Shown here: piece after piece, positions 1-12,199 of the stretch
Numbering within the stretch: the stretch's first letter is position 1
Layout: each line of letters starts with the position of its first letter
Assembly (NCBI GenBank): GCA_039000515.1
Contig: JBCFYV010011164.1
Location: 34,795,021-34,859,020 of the forward strand
DNA: 64,000 bases
Direction of reading: 5' to 3'
Source: Timema cristinae
Lineage: Eukaryota > Arthropoda > Insecta > Phasmatodea > Timematidae
The notes under the pieces: model-generated
Database searches by the model: none
What the model was told of the DNA's origin: nothing
Seen by the model: only the letters and a program-made list of their open reading frames with translations
Made by a program: the position numbers and the translations under genes

Positions 1-1643
1 ATGCTTTATTTCCATCACACACCGCCATAATTGCATTTACTAACCATGCATCCAAACCATACTCTCTAAGAGCATTCTATAATATATTCATATGATTGTG
101 CGCTTTATCCTGATCAATGAATGAAAAATTAGCAGAGTCTGTGAGAGACGTGTGGAAATCGTCAGCTACATATGAGTGCTCAACTAAAATCGTGAGCTAT
201 CAGATAATGCAGCCACCTTCAAACCGGTAGGGCTTTATGCTGCCAAATGTACAATTTCAGATGTACGAATGCACATGTCATAATGGATAATATAGCAGAG
301 CTATTATATTTGGTGGCTGTGGTTATAGCCTTTTCTAACTAATAAATTACTTGTGGTGATCTGAACTAGTTCTTTTACAATATAATAAAATTCGATATAA
401 GAACTAAACATGTTTAAGTTGAAAATTATGATTTTTTTCTAGTCTCGCCAATAATATTTTTTCAATAGTAAAACAAAATGAATGATAATGGAAAACTATA
501 TCTTATGACACTCAATAAACATCAACTTGCAAATAAAATAATTATAGCTGTACACTGAAACTATTAAGAAGCCAGATCCATATCATAGATATAGTTTGGT
601 TGAAAATTCGACGCAGTTATTATCGTTAACAACATATTATTAAGATTTCTCCTTGGATCTACGTAAAGAAAACTTTATTTAATGATGCATTACCCGTACT
701 GTGTGTCAGTGATTGGGATGTATCAGTTTCTTTATTTACAAATGGATACAAATTTGTGTAGGTAGTTTAATGTTGAGAGTATATTGTTAAATTTAGGCGA
801 CCCCTTCTCACTATTTGTTCCAGAGATACGTCTAGTGATGAGGTGGGTAGTGGTGCTAAGAGGGACATGTGCACCTGTAAGCAGGAATTTTAAAATTTGG
901 ATTAGATTACTTTTTACCCTTCCCCTCTTAATATTTTATCAATAGTTGCTCTTTTTGCCCTTTTATACTTATATCACTTTTGCATTTTTTTAGACACGTT
1001 TACCTCTTTATACTCTTTTTACACTACTTCAAGCGCTTGGATTCAATGCCTGATCACTGGAACTAAAGAATAACCAAACCATGGTTTGAATTAGTTAATT
1101 TGAATTGTCTTCCTTCCGTCTTAAACTAACAATCTTACAATCTTTTTGTCTGACAATCCCTTGAAAATAAAATTATGTGAAGAGTTAACTTGATAATTGA
1201 AAACACTTTATATTAAAGTACAGCTTGGCTACTATTAATATTTTATGATAGCTATGATAATAAGTGAATATTAAAAATAGTTTAAGCTAATGCCTAAAGT
1301 GAAAAAGGTATAAGTAACACAAGATGTATGGGCGTGAGGCTACAGCCATTTGCTTTAGCGTTAATAAACTAGTGATAGTTTTTGTCGCTGATAAAGTGCT
1401 TGTCAATGACGGACTTCCATCTGTCTTGATAAATCCGCGATGCACACCCCAATATTTCCTACATCACGTAAATCTTTGACAAATATTAAAATTTTTTCTT
1501 AGTTTTAGTGTTAACGGAAGTAGGGGTCAAGATGTCAAAGGTGTCAGGCTCACAAAATTATATATTATAAATAAACGTTCAATTTCACACTTCTAGGTTT
1601 TGCATGGTGATAATGCAAAAAACCAGATTTTTGGATTTTTAAG
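1..1643. other. AT-rich stretch, no gene seen
   Basis: No exon, transposon protein or SINE box could be recognised on either strand. The base composition matches the surrounding intron-like DNA. Confidence 0.5.
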
Positions 1644-2129
1644 TAACCCGCACTACACCTAATTTCATAACTGAGGAAATGGCAGGTCTTATGGAGTACA
1701 GATTTATCTTCACTCTCTCTCTGTTACCTGTTGCCCAACCTTTTAGCTTTCGGTTGTTGGGAAGTGAGGGGGGAGGGTTTACTTGGAAATCCCTCATTGT
1801 AAACAATGCGGCATGGGGAGGTTGTGTGGTTCAATTGACAGGCAAAAACATTTCCTATCGCTGTACAGCCTTTTCTAGAGACATTAACTATTTCACAATA
1901 GTATTTTTGTCAAGATTGAAGTTTATTAACTTTTTATATTCTCCACGAAATTATGCTTAAACCTATTTTATGTATAAAGCTTTTTTACCTCATAATTAAT
2001 ATACAAACAAATCAATATATTACAACATTCATTTTATACTAAAGGCTATGAATTGCATTCTTACTTGTTCTTAATCAGAAAATTAAGAAGGTCACTATCA
2101 TAATCAATCAAAGCTTTAATTTTCTCTAG

Positions 2130-2400
2130 GGGGGACCAGGTGGTCTAGGGGTAAGGTGTCGAACTTCTGTGCTGGGGTCCGGGGTTCAATCCTCGGTCCT
2201 GGCACAGATTTATCTGATTACCAAACCCTTCCTTCACCTATGACAAGACATCTTGTGAATGTGGGGAATGCCTGGCATCCACCGTGGTTCGGATTCCACG
2301 TTAAACTGTAGGTCCTCCATTTCATCTCACAATCACCTTACCATTACACATTAGCGTAAGTGCGTATAACCCGAACGGGTAGTAAGACGTGGTGCTAATA

Positions 2401-2459
<59 letters not shown>
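2130..2459 (+). mobile_element. S1 SINE, full length, with 13-bp TSD
   Basis: This is the best reference copy of S1. The tRNA-like head has an A box (TGGTCTAGGGGTAAGG) and a B box (GGGTTCAATCC), so it should be transcribed by RNA polymerase III. The body holds GCACAGATTTATCTGATT, then CACCGTGGTTCGGATTCCAC, then the shared 3' end GCGTATAACCCGAACGGGTA and an (AAT)n tail. A perfect direct repeat, TAATTTTCTCTAG, flanks it at 2117-2129 and 2460-2472, which proves retroposition and fixes both ends. Confidence 0.93.
2399..2459 (+). repeat. (AAT)n tail microsatellite of the S1 SINE
   Basis: About 20 AAT units directly follow the shared SINE 3' end and stop at the TSD, so the microsatellite is the SINE tail and not an independent repeat. 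Confidence 0.9.
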
Positions 2460-3232
2460 TAATTTTCTCTAGTGTAGGTAATTCGTTGTTACGGTAAATT
2501 GAATGTACCTTTCTGCGAATTTCTGCTTGAGTAAAAATGTCCTATTTATCAAAACGCTTCATTTGAGTGTAGTTATTTCCTTTTTTGATTGATGTCAGTA
2601 ACTTTCCCTTAGTTTTGAACTTTTGTTTAATAGAGATTACTAACTTATAAGACACGCCTGTAGCTTCTGCAATCTGCATTGCCACTTGATTTACTGAACA
2701 AGTTCCGTCTTAACGATTATAGGTGTACTCTCTTAACAACATTGCCCTTTCTTTACTACTTAATATTTTCCTCTTGGAAAGTAATTGTTTTTAACAAGCA
2801 GAGGATTCCAATATTTGTGACGTATTTTTACTGTTAACAATACACTATTATTCAAATAAATGTATTAATATGCACACAGAACTATAATTTTACAACCTTA
2901 CGGCAAAAATACAAAATGCACAACCAACACAAACAAAATCTTATCGTGATCAATAACAAATATTTTTCTACCCAGAGTACTAATAAAATATGAGTGTTTA
3001 TTTAGTCAATGTTTTTGAGCTAGTTATTAGGAACACGAGACTTAGAATACTGTAACTTTACGACTGTACTGGAGGAAGAAGCACCAACTACTGGCAACAA
3101 TGATAGACCAGCATTGCCAAATTTGATATAAATTCGAAGGAAGACTGATCACGGAAAACAAAATAATGACAACGCTGTTACTCAATAGTAAGCATGCAGT
3201 TCCCTCAGCAATTAAATCAGGTGTAGCAGCTA

Positions 3233-5117
3233 AGCGGCCCAAAACTTTTAGAGTCTCAAAATAAGTAAAAAGACAAAACAAAAAAACATGCTTAATGTGA
3301 ACATTTTCAGTCAGCCTTAAGTACCGTTGCAGAGTTTAATGGTTTTGAGATAACATTGTTATCACACAAGAGTACAAAAGATTTGTCAATTTGGTGAGTA
3401 AAGTAAATTTAAGTAACTAGTGACTAAATATAATTGCTATTAGGATGTGTTTTTTGATGATTTTTCAACTGTTTGTAAATGTCAAAGTTATCATAAGTTA
3501 ATTAGATTAAAGATTTGTCTTTGCCAGGGCCTTTCAAACATTTTAAATTCTAGCTTCACTTGAAAACTAATTAAGTTAAAAATTACTTTTATACTAAAAC
3601 TAAAACAAAATGAATGCACGCAATTTTTGTATCGATATTTTCTCACGTGTATTTGGTAAATATTATAAAATATTTAAAATATATATGAAATACCCCAAAA
3701 ATACTAATTTTATGGTATTATTGTTTTACATTATGATATAAATACTATTCATGAAACAAATTATTTTGTGTAAGATATATTTCAAAAACATTAAAAAATT
3801 AAAATGTTATCTTGTTTGTGGTAAGGGTTGTTATGTTTGTTTCCTACGTTAAAACCAGGCTCTATTTTTAAGGAATACAGGGAAATATCATTTTCAGTTT
3901 CCAGTAAGTTTCTTAACTTATGTTTGACTTTGATTTCTTCATTTTACAAAGTAGAGTATGAAGTTAATCAGAACTTCACTAAGAGAGAAAAGTTATAAGT
4001 TGTTTCAAAAATATATAACCATGCTACACCTCACTTGAAACTTTCTAGTGTCTCACAGAATGAGAGACCCTGGTCACAATTCTAGATTTACTTTGAATGT
4101 ATTCTTAATTCTAAAAATAGTTAAGTTACCTACCGTTTTATTTTAAACAAGAATTATCCATTTTTAAACACTTGTCACTTGTCAAAAACTATGTTCTAAG
4201 AAGTAGCTCCATTACTCTCAACAGTTTCATTGCCATTCGAATGTATTTATTTAAATATATTGTGAACAAGAAATCTATTACACATTACATAAATTAATCT
4301 GTTATTAGCGTGTACCATCTTGTTCTTACATAAACAAATAAAAAGTATCCTGAAAACATTTCAACTACTCCTTGAAAAAGAAAGAAAGATTTGGACGGTA
4401 TTTTTACAAGGGTACAATTGTTAGGCACACGTAAAAGTTTTTACTATCTATAAACAGTATTTTTATTTGCAATGAAAATAAACATTTTTTTTATTCTAGT
4501 AAAGAGAATTTCAATTTTCTCAACGCCGAGTCTTGAACGTCTTTTTTTTTTACTGCCCGTAGAAGTAAAAAGTGTGAGCCAAGCCGTGTTTAAAAAACAG
4601 GGAGTGATAGAGGGAGGTATAAAGGGGGAGAGGGGAAGTTAGAGACCACGGAATGGATCATAAGAAAAGGATTTTGTTTAAAGACAGAATACCTCACTAC
4701 CTCAAGAAATTCTTTGTGTATAACCACACTCCTCCTTTTTCAAACACACAACACAGACACACACACAAGCAAACACACACACACCCATCCACAAGAAAGA
4801 CTTTTTAAGAGAAAACCTAGAGCTTGCCGTTTTGGCGACCTGAAACAACTATAAAAAAATTTACTGGAATGCTGTTTTCACAATAAATAAAATCTCATTT
4901 TGAGCAGACGGGAATAGGTTTCCACCCAAAAGGTCTACATAATAATTCCATTTAAAGCTGCGTTTTCGGTCCACATAATCACGTGGTTAGAAAGAGTGGC
5001 TGGAAATTGAGGAGACCCTTTTTATAGACCAAGTGATGCATAGAATAATGTAGTGTTTGCTCAAAGAATGGCTACGGCATAGAAATAATATATCTCTTCA
5101 CGTTAGGATAGTATAGT
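3233..5117. other. AT-rich stretch, no gene seen; purine and CA tracts
   Basis: No coding or transposon signature was recognised. The only local features are a purine-rich G/A tract near 4603-4645 and an imperfect CA-rich tract at about 4742-4790. Confidence 0.5.
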
Positions 5118-5168
5118 CCGCTTTGGTGGTTACATGGTCTAAGGCGATGATCTCGTAAGAGACTAGAC
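5118..5168 (+). mobile_element. S2a SINE, head part (split by a hAT insertion)
   Basis: The tRNA-like head (CTTTGGTGGTTACATGGTCT, A box) runs up to GACTAGAC at 5161-5168 and then breaks. The SINE resumes at 7340 with GACTAGGC, the 8-bp target duplication of the hAT element in between. Confidence 0.85.
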
Positions 5169-5309
5169 CAGGGGTTCCTTAACTGGGATCCATTGGATTC
5201 AAGAGGTCCGTGAACCAACGACAAATAATTATATATTTATAGATCAAAGTTTGGATTTAATTATTAAATAAATAACATACATTTTGAGGAGTATAAACAT
5301 ATGCGTAAT

Positions 5310-7116
5310 GTACCCAGGCCATTAGGAAAGCTAAAATGGACTTTTCCCTTTCACTTTCTAATTCTATTCGAGCACCCAAAAAACTATGGAGGGAATTGTG
5401 GAGGATGGGAGTAGGACATACACTACCCAAAAGCACTCATATGCACGTCAGTCCCAATAAACTAAACGAAGAGTTTCTTCACATTCCTTATTTAACTAAC
5501 AAGAAAGCTAGAATACAAACTACAAACGACATTTATGCCTTCACTGCAAGTAATAATATTAGTGACTATAATGATGACAGTACTTTTACTTTGCCCGTTT
5601 GACTCATCGTGAGTTATACAAATCAAATCGAAGGCACAGGGTATAAAAGAAATTTCAATATTGCTAATACAAACAATTTTAAGAAATGTTATATCAACAA
5701 TAACCGACTTATTCAACTTCTCACTCATGACCGGACAATTTCCCTCACTGTGGAAACTCTCACTTATTACGCCAGTACCTAAAAAAGGACTAGCAAAAGA
5801 TTTACATGACTTTAGATCTATAAGCATACTTACGTTCCTTTCTAAGGCACTAGAATTCCTAGTGCATCAACAAATTTACCGACACATTAACAAACACAAT
5901 TTGTTAACTGCCTATCAATCAGGATTCAGATCACATCATAGTACATGTACCGCGTTGATAAATGTCACAGACGACTTAGACTAGCCATGGATAAGCGCGA
6001 GCTAGTACGTCTTATATTATTAGATTTTTCAAAAGCTTTTAATACTGAGGATTTTAATATTCTATTAGCAAAATTGCATGTATTATTTAATTTCTTTCCA
6101 GGCAGTATACAGGGGATGAGATCATATTTGCATGGTCGCCAGCCAAGTGTTATGGTAGGTAACACGTTCTCAACATGGCACCCAGTTGAGGCTGGTGTTC
6201 CACAGGGCTCAGTTTTTGGGCCATTCTTTTTTTCTCTATGTGTGAACGATATCACTTCTTCAATGTGATACTGTAAATATCACATGTATGCAGACGACCT
6301 TCAAATATATATTTCCACTGACCATTCTTCAATAAACACAGCCATACAACGAATAAATACTGAACTAGCTGCAATACATGCTTCGTCTGAAAAAAATAGG
6401 ACTTAAATTGAACCCTGATAAAACTCAAGCCATTCTTTTAGGAATTAGTAGACTACTACTGAATGTGGACCGTTCCCTGCTGACTGACATACGATTAGGA
6501 GTAGTCTCAGTACAACTGACAGCAATTACTAAAAACCTTGATGTGATTATTGATGAAAATCCTAATTGGACAGCTCAGGTAACTTCGATCTGCAAGAAAG
6601 TGTTTGCCTGCTTACATTCAGTGAAAAGGCTAAAGAATTTTCTCCCAGAAAATGTGCGAATTATCCTTGTCCAGAGCTTGATAATGCCATACTTCGACTA
6701 CTGTGACGTAGTACACAATGACTTAAGAGATGATCTAGCAGAACGACTACAAAACACATGTGTTCGATACATATTTAACTTAACACGGCACGACCATATT
6801 TCTAAGTATTTAATAAACTGGTTTGCTTAAGAATAAATCAAAGGTGAAAGCTACATTTATTAGTATTGCTTCACAAAATATTATCAACATCTCAGCCTCA
6901 ATACCTCTCCTCACGGTTCCTATTTCTGAAAGACACAGCCGAGCTACTAGATCAGAATCCACTCTACAGATGTCTATGCACATACATAGATCTCAAATGC
7001 TCGTTCTTTTACTGTCATGGTCGATATTGCATCAATATCAAAGATAAAAAAAATTCTACTCTTGGTTTAAAATTTTGAAATTTTACTAGTGGTTGCACAT
7101 CTTCAGGTCATCGCAC

Positions 7117-7147
<31 letters not shown>
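5310..7147 (+). pseudogene. CR1/Jockey-superfamily LINE reverse transcriptase remnant
   Basis: A broken non-LTR reverse transcriptase reads across all three plus frames. Recognisable blocks in order: a pre-RT segment (APKKLWRELWRMGVG, from 5336); the RT start (WKLSLITPVPKKG then DFRSISILTFLSKALE, about 5750-5860); YQSGFRSHHSTCTALINVTD (about 5912-5975); LLDFSKAFNT (about 6014-6045); GVPQGSVFGPFFFSLCVNDI (about 6195-6255); the catalytic YADDLQIY box (about 6287-6312); and a C-terminal domain with LVQSLIMPYFDYCDVV (about 6670-6720) and LLHKILSTSQPQYLSSRFLF (about 6865-6925). Several frameshifts and in-frame stops interrupt it, so it is dead. It is 5'-truncated (no endonuclease domain seen) and ends in an (ATT)n tract at 7117-7147, as many LINEs end in simple repeats. 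It lies inside a hAT element. The YADDLQIY and YQSGFR motifs suggest CR1/L2/Jockey; the exact clade is unresolved. Confidence 0.85.
7117..7147 (+). repeat. (ATT)n tract at the 3' end of the LINE remnant
   Basis: About ten ATT units follow the last readable LINE codons. Confidence 0.8.
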
Positions 7148-7149
<2 letters not shown>

Positions 7150-7339
7150 AGTCATCATTTGTAAATTTTGACCAGTATAAAAGGTCGATATTTGATTTAG
7201 AAGGGTATTAAAGAGATGGATAGTAAGATAATAACATTTTCTGAGTGTGTATTTACGTTCTTTTTTGTGGGAAGGGGGTTCATGGCCTTTATCGGATTCT
7301 AGTAGGGGCCCGTGACCCATAAAAGATTAAGAACCACTT

Positions 7340-7546
7340 GACTAGGCTGCTGATGATGGCGATATAGTTTTTCAATCCCAGTCGGGTGTGTTGAGGGTGG
7401 TTTTTCCTTAATGTTTTCCAACTCTCTCTCTACTCAAATGCTGGTATAATTCCTCTATATTTGACCTTCCTAACCTTTAGACCATTGGCGTAACTGGTAC
7501 ATCAGTGTATAACCCGAATGGTTAGTAAGACGCGTTGCTAAAGAAA
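7340..7546 (+). mobile_element. S2a SINE, body part (continues 5118-5168)
   Basis: The SINE resumes with GACTAGGCTGCTGATGATGG, then the B-box region (TTTCAATCCCAGTCGGGTGT), the GGTGGTTTTTCC motif and the shared 3' end (GTATAACCCGAATGGTTAGT). Confidence 0.85.
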
Positions 7547-7855
7547 AGGATTGTATATGTAGTGATACAGTGGGGTCATAATAATCTTTTAATTTAAAAG
7601 TCTTACCCCATAGTATGCCTATACATTACAATAAATTATATTCAATTTACAATAAAAATAATAATAATTTAAATTTTATTTAATACAATGCTTACTAAAA
7701 GTTAATGGAGACCAAAAATCAATAAAGTGAAGATCAATTAATAAAATGATTATACATATACATTAAAATTCAACAAAGAGAATGGTGGGTGTTTGGCTAT
7801 TTCAAAGTAGAGCATATAATTAAAGTTAATAAATACATTGCATTATTATTTATAG
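7547..7855. other. AT-rich stretch, nothing recognised
   Basis: No gene or repeat signature was seen in this short spacer. Confidence 0.5.
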
Positions 7856-7856
7856 T

Positions 7857-8045
7857 AGCAAACTGGATCCGACACATCCTTAGGAAGAACTGTGTCTTCT
7901 GCACGATGCCGTAGAAGAAAGGGTTGAGGGAAAGAGGAGGTTAGCAAGAAGAAGTATTCAAATATTAGATGACTTAAAGGAAATAAGAAAATTTTAGGTG
8001 CTTAAGGAGAAGACATTGGCGATCTAAGTTCACTAACAAAAGGAG
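7857..8045 (+). pseudogene. non-LTR retrotransposon C-terminal remnant
   Basis: Translation gives NWIRHILRKNCV, then after a frameshift LHDAVEERVEGKRRLARR (about 7897-7950), SIQILDDLKEIRKF (about 7951-7992), a stop, and VLKEKTLAI. This follows the C-terminal pattern of many insect RTE/Jockey-like LINE reverse transcriptases (NWIGHILR ... EGRVEGKRRRGR ... LLDDLKE). Only the last part of the protein survives, as expected for a 5'-truncated insertion, and the frameshift and stops make it a pseudogene. Confidence 0.7.
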
Positions 8046-8429
8046 TAAACCTGTCGTAAAACAGAATATCTAATAATATAGTTGTTAGAAATAATAATTT
8101 TTAGGTAGAGCAAGGAAACTTTTGCAATAAATGCATAAATTACATTAGAAGCCAGCATGGAAACTGGTTTAGAAGTAATTTCTGATAATTATAAGTAGGC
8201 CTACACACATAATCACACTCATAACAAATATTGAGGACAACAATTCAAAGATTACTGCTAGCAACATATAATTTGATAGGGCAAATGAGTTTAAATATTT
8301 ATTAACAATCCAAATAACGATATTAGAGTATACATTTGGAAAAGACTACAATAGGGAATTGAATACTATTACTTGGTCATTAATTTTTTAAATCTCGGTT
8401 GTTGTCAAGAAATTGTCGGGGTTATCAAA

Positions 8430-8612
8430 TCTTGCAGGTTACTATGGGCAGAATATGAACCAAGAATGGTAGAAGATAAAACCACTTTCAAGTTATTACT
8501 GGTAAAACTAATGTGCCGAGACCATTGGTAAGACCTAGACAAAAATGGGAGGATAATATTAGAATGGACCTGAAAAAGAGAGGGTGTAATGAGGTAAACT
8601 GGATATAATTGT
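8430..8612 (+). pseudogene. second non-LTR retrotransposon C-terminal remnant
   Basis: In one frame LLWAEYEPRMVEDKTTFKLL (about 8437-8497) resembles the LRWAGHVARM..K..FK motif, and then, frame-shifted, RPLVRPRQKWEDNIRMDLKK and GCNEVNWI (about 8517-8608) match the widespread LINE ending GRPRRRWEDNI.MDL...GC...W. It represents a different LINE family from the remnant 400 bp upstream. It is truncated and broken. Confidence 0.75.
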
Positions 8613-8639
8613 AACATCTGTCGAAGCTACAAAAATAAA

Positions 8640-10283
8640 AACAGTACTATTATCTACAAAATATTTATTATCGATTAATGCAACTCACCTTAGCCAGCTG
8701 TAGTCGAAACGTCCCACCCCACTTAACCTTCAATAACACACGAGGACCGAAACAACACGATTCACACCAATCTACTGACCGAGTCAAGCGAACTCTGGAA
8801 TAGTTCCAGCCTCATCCGCCGCTACCGCTTCCACCTTAGGCAAGAATCGACTTACAAGCTTCCAGAAGAATCTAGATTGACCTTCTCCAAGGTTCTGGCA
8901 CAGAATAGAAGGGTGACCAATCTTTCATCCCGTGTCTATCCAATAGTTTATTCTCCCACACCTCCCTTTTACTATCTTGCACGCTTCAGCTGTAGAGGTA
9001 ATATATACGCCTGTATTTTCCTTGGAAAATAACTCTTGGTTGGATTTTTATTGAAGACGCTTCTATTCCAGTAAAATGTAAACTATTAAATTCCTTTTCA
9101 GCCACTCATTCAAAATTATGTTTTCGGAATGTTTATATTGAACTTAAATCTTTTGCCTCAGAATTCTTGTTGGATACAAATATTCTAATTTAATTAATTT
9201 TCCTAATATTGATAAATATTCAAATTCAATTAGTTTTTAATATTGATAAATATTTGAATAATCGACTTGTTGAACATAGTTAATAAATTTGGAAAATAAT
9301 TGAATTGCTAACTAAATTAAAATCTAAAGTTCCGATTCGTATTTTTGTTCTAATCAACTTATAAAATATGAATCTTTTGTACTTGGACATAGAATTAAAA
9401 TCAAGGGTAGAAATATCCAGTTTGAGTTTGGTATTGGCGAATATTATTGTTACTATTAAAATGTTGAAAATATGGAAATTTTCGTAACTAAAACAATAAA
9501 TGAGGTTATCAGTAATATAAACCATGGTTTATTTTAGTATTGATGCTATTTTAAATTTAATAATTTTGATTGAGTCTCTTTTAAGTATATGTAATGAGGT
9601 AGCTTATAAACTCTTTTATATAATATGATTGTTTTCATAAACTCAAGTTTGATAAACAAATTATAAATTTTGTCATTTCATTATTAACATTTTATCCTTA
9701 TGGCACAAAACATTAGGTATGGAAATATGATAATACTTTGTAATTAAAACGTAACTTTGTCACTAATTGGGAGAAAATGAATATAGCCTTAAGCAATATA
9801 TCCCTATATGAAAGTTTTCCTTTTGTATACGCTTAACAAGAACTTTAATCTTGTCTTACCTACGAGATATAGTTACAAGTTTTAATGTGGTTCTGAAGTA
9901 GTTTTGATTATTAAAGTCAGTTGGGCTCAATTGTTAATGCTATTGCAGATCTTTATATCTAGTTTATCATATAGAATTTCCTGTTTAGATGTTAGGATTT
10001 ATGATACTTCTATAGATCAAGCCGTACGTGTCATGAAAACAGGAATTATTAAATTTGATTGATTGTTTATATCTTTATAATATATACCTTTACATACCTT
10101 TTTGAAATGAATATTATTCTACCAAATAAATACCAAAGAAAATTTTCAAATTGGACCTCTCTGTTATGCTACCTACTTCACCTGATAAGCTACTGGTTTT
10201 ATCTTTTATTGTTGACATATATATATAAATATATTCCCTCTTTGGCAACTTAGTTGTATGAAGGGATCCGGCTTAAAACAGTT
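8640..10283. other. spacer; less AT-rich segment 8680-9000, then very AT-rich DNA
   Basis: The 8680-9000 part is visibly less AT-rich than its flanks but has no open frame or known motif beyond two loose heat-shock-like pentamer pairs near 8860-8900. From 9000 to 10283 nothing was recognised. Confidence 0.45.
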
Positions 10284-10330
10284 ATTATATATATATATTA
10301 TATATATTATATATATATATATATATATAG
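10284..10330. repeat. (TA)n microsatellite
   Basis: Two short runs of TA separated by TTATATA form an AT dinucleotide tract that could fold back on itself. Confidence 0.85.
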
Positions 10331-11191
10331 CTAGTGTAATTTTGCACTTCCTTTCTTTGATCCCTTAAGGACGAAGGATGGGTGCATAGTTAGCTAAAGT
10401 TAGGGATAGGTGAGGGCTAGCGTGACAATGGAATTTCGAGCTATAGTGACATTTAGTAAGTATTATTATTATTACTATCATGTTTATTGAAGTATAATAT
10501 TGAGAATATGAGAATTACAAGTTTAAAAAATAGAATAAAACAACATTTAATATTATTATTAATAATATATTTAGCCCTATCTAACCTATCACCCAATGTA
10601 ACCTAACCATCAGACAATATCCTTCCATTTTTACAAACCTAGCCTAACATAACATAACCTAGACTAGCAATCAAATGTATCTCTCTCAGTTTCACAAACC
10701 TAATCTTGCCTAACATATCGTAACTGTCAGACGATTGGACATACACTGGCTACGGAAAAGTGAGTGAGGTGTGAACAAACACACTAGGTATGATTAACAG
10801 GTATTTTCTCAACCACGTCAAATGTTCTATGACCAACCTGGTCCAGAGGACCCGTATATTTAAGCAAGGAAAGTGCCAGATTGCAACAAACGTCCTTCGA
10901 TAGGGTATGGTTGGGTTCTCCTATGGGAATTTCCCATACTCTCCCCACGCTAATATAAATGTATTTCCTAAAACTATCCTCATTAACGATATCTCATAGT
11001 CCTAGTATTTAAATAAACTTAATTTTTAAATTTCAAAACTAAATAAAAATCACTTCAATATAAAAACAGCCTATTTAGTTTGGAGTTCATAGAATTTAAA
11101 AAATAATTAATTATTTTTAAATATTACTTTCAGTCTTGTTACACATGTTTTGGAAATACTTTTTCACAATGTTTGTGTTCTCAATGTTTTC

Positions 11192-11193
<2 letters not shown>
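10331..11193. other. spacer with AACCTAAC-like words
   Basis: No gene seen. Between about 10580 and 10720 the words CTAACCT, TAACCTAACC and CCTAACATAACATAACC recur irregularly. They resemble the insect telomere unit (TTAGG) only loosely. Confidence 0.45.
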
Positions 11194-11223
<30 letters not shown>

Positions 11224-11500
11224 GCACCGCGTCTTACTACCCGTTCGGGTTATACGCACTTACGCTAATGTGTAATGGTAGGGTGATTGTGAGATGAATT
11301 GGAGGACCTACAGTTTAACGTGGAATCCGAACCACGTTGGAGGCCTGGCATTCTTCACATTCACAAATTGTGATTAATACACGTCTTGTCAGAGGTGAAG
11401 GAAGGGTTTGGTAATCAGATAAATTTGTGCCGGGACCAAGGATTGAACCCCGGACCCCAGCATAGAAGTCGACACCTTACCTCTAGACCACCAGGTCACC
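11194..11500 (-). mobile_element. S1 SINE, nearly full length
   Basis: On the minus strand it reads from the head (GACCTGGTGGTCTAGAGGTA, A box; GGGTTCAATCC, B box) through the conserved body to GCGTATAACCCGAACGGGTA and ends in (AAT)n, seen as ATT at 11194-11222. No convincing TSD was found. Confidence 0.92.
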
Positions 11501-11950
11501 ACTCTAAAGTTGATAAAAATTGACATGTAGTTTTGATACTAAATGAAGAATACTCATTTTGTGGGCAGCACACATTATTGATAAAGATGTTGAAGTTATA
11601 ACAAAAAGCATTTTTCATGAAGATACAATTAGGTGACCCCTTCGGTTAGATAGGCATAAAAGTTTGTGTATTAAAAGTTTTTTTAGAGGGAAAGGGAGGA
11701 GATAGAGGTATATTTGAAAATAACCTTACATTATACTGTTCCAAAAATATTTACAATGTTTAAGTTCAGCACTAAATATTTTATTGTGACTAAGGAACAA
11801 ACTAATATAGATCGATATGATTTTTATTGAAAAAAATATATATATAAGAGAATCAAGTAACTAAGTACACGCTATATGATAATTATTGTAATTAAGATTA
11901 CTAACATAATGTGTTTACTTAATTTTACAATTTATTATCTACATCTGCAA
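11501..11950. other. AT-rich spacer, nothing recognised
   Basis: No coding or repeat signature was seen. Confidence 0.5.
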
Positions 11951-11954
11951 CTAG

Positions 11955-12195
11955 CCCGCATCTGTGGCTGAATGATCTAAGACACCATACTCGTATTAGA
12001 CTTGACTGTCAATGATTGGAAGATCGGGGTTAGAATCCTGTTCACGTTTATTTAGAGTGCCTTTCCTACAAGCTTATTTACTCCCCACTAAAGAAAAGGC
12101 TAGTACACTTCTTCTAAATACAACCTCCCTGATCCATAATGTATTAGAGTAGATTAGTAAATATGCCTATAACACGAATGGAGATGCAGTGGAAA
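11955..12195 (+). mobile_element. S2a SINE, diverged
   Basis: The head (ATCTGTGGCTGAATGATCTA) and B box (CGGGGTTAGAATCC) are clear, and the body and end (CCTATAACACGAATGGAGAT) are recognisable but decayed, so this is an older insertion. Confidence 0.7.
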
Positions 12196-12199
12196 ACAA

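Larger units (their letters stand above)
1646..3230. mobile_element. TIR element, about 1.6 kb, interrupted by an S1 SINE
   Basis: The left end (CACTACACCTAATTTCATAA, 1651-1670) matches the reverse complement of the right end (GCTACACCTGATTTAATTGC, 3208-3227), and the similarity runs inward through a GGAACTGCATG-type motif, giving terminal inverted repeats of about 40 bp. TA flanks both proposed ends (1644-1645, 3231-3232), as in Tc1/mariner-type insertions. A short relative lies at 60743-61027 and shares the TIRs and about 40 bp of inner sequence (TTTATCTTCACTCTCTC type). An S1 SINE with its own TSD sits inside at 2130-2459. No transposase is readable, so it looks non-autonomous. The exact ends are uncertain by a few bases. 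Confidence 0.55.
5169..7339. mobile_element. hAT-like element (Buster-type TSD) carrying a nested LINE
   Basis: The left end CAGGGGTTCCTTAAC and the reverse complement of the right end AAGTGGTTCTTAATC form a typical hAT terminal inverted repeat. The 8-bp duplication GACTAGAC (5161-5168) / GACTAGGC (7340-7347) has TA in its centre, matching the nnnTAnnn pattern described for Buster-type hATs. No hAT transposase is readable. Most of the interior is a CR1-like LINE remnant (about 5310-7147). The outer parts (GGATCCATTGGATTCAAGAGG on the left, GGGGCCCGTGACCC on the right) are the hAT's own subterminal DNA. Confidence 0.8.

Noticed and set aside
5492..6255. Minus-strand frames of 96-111 codons
   Set aside because: They are antisense shadows of the LINE reverse transcriptase on the plus strand.
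10580..10720. Insect telomere repeat (CCTAA)n
   Set aside because: Only scattered AACCTAAC words occur, never in regular tandem.
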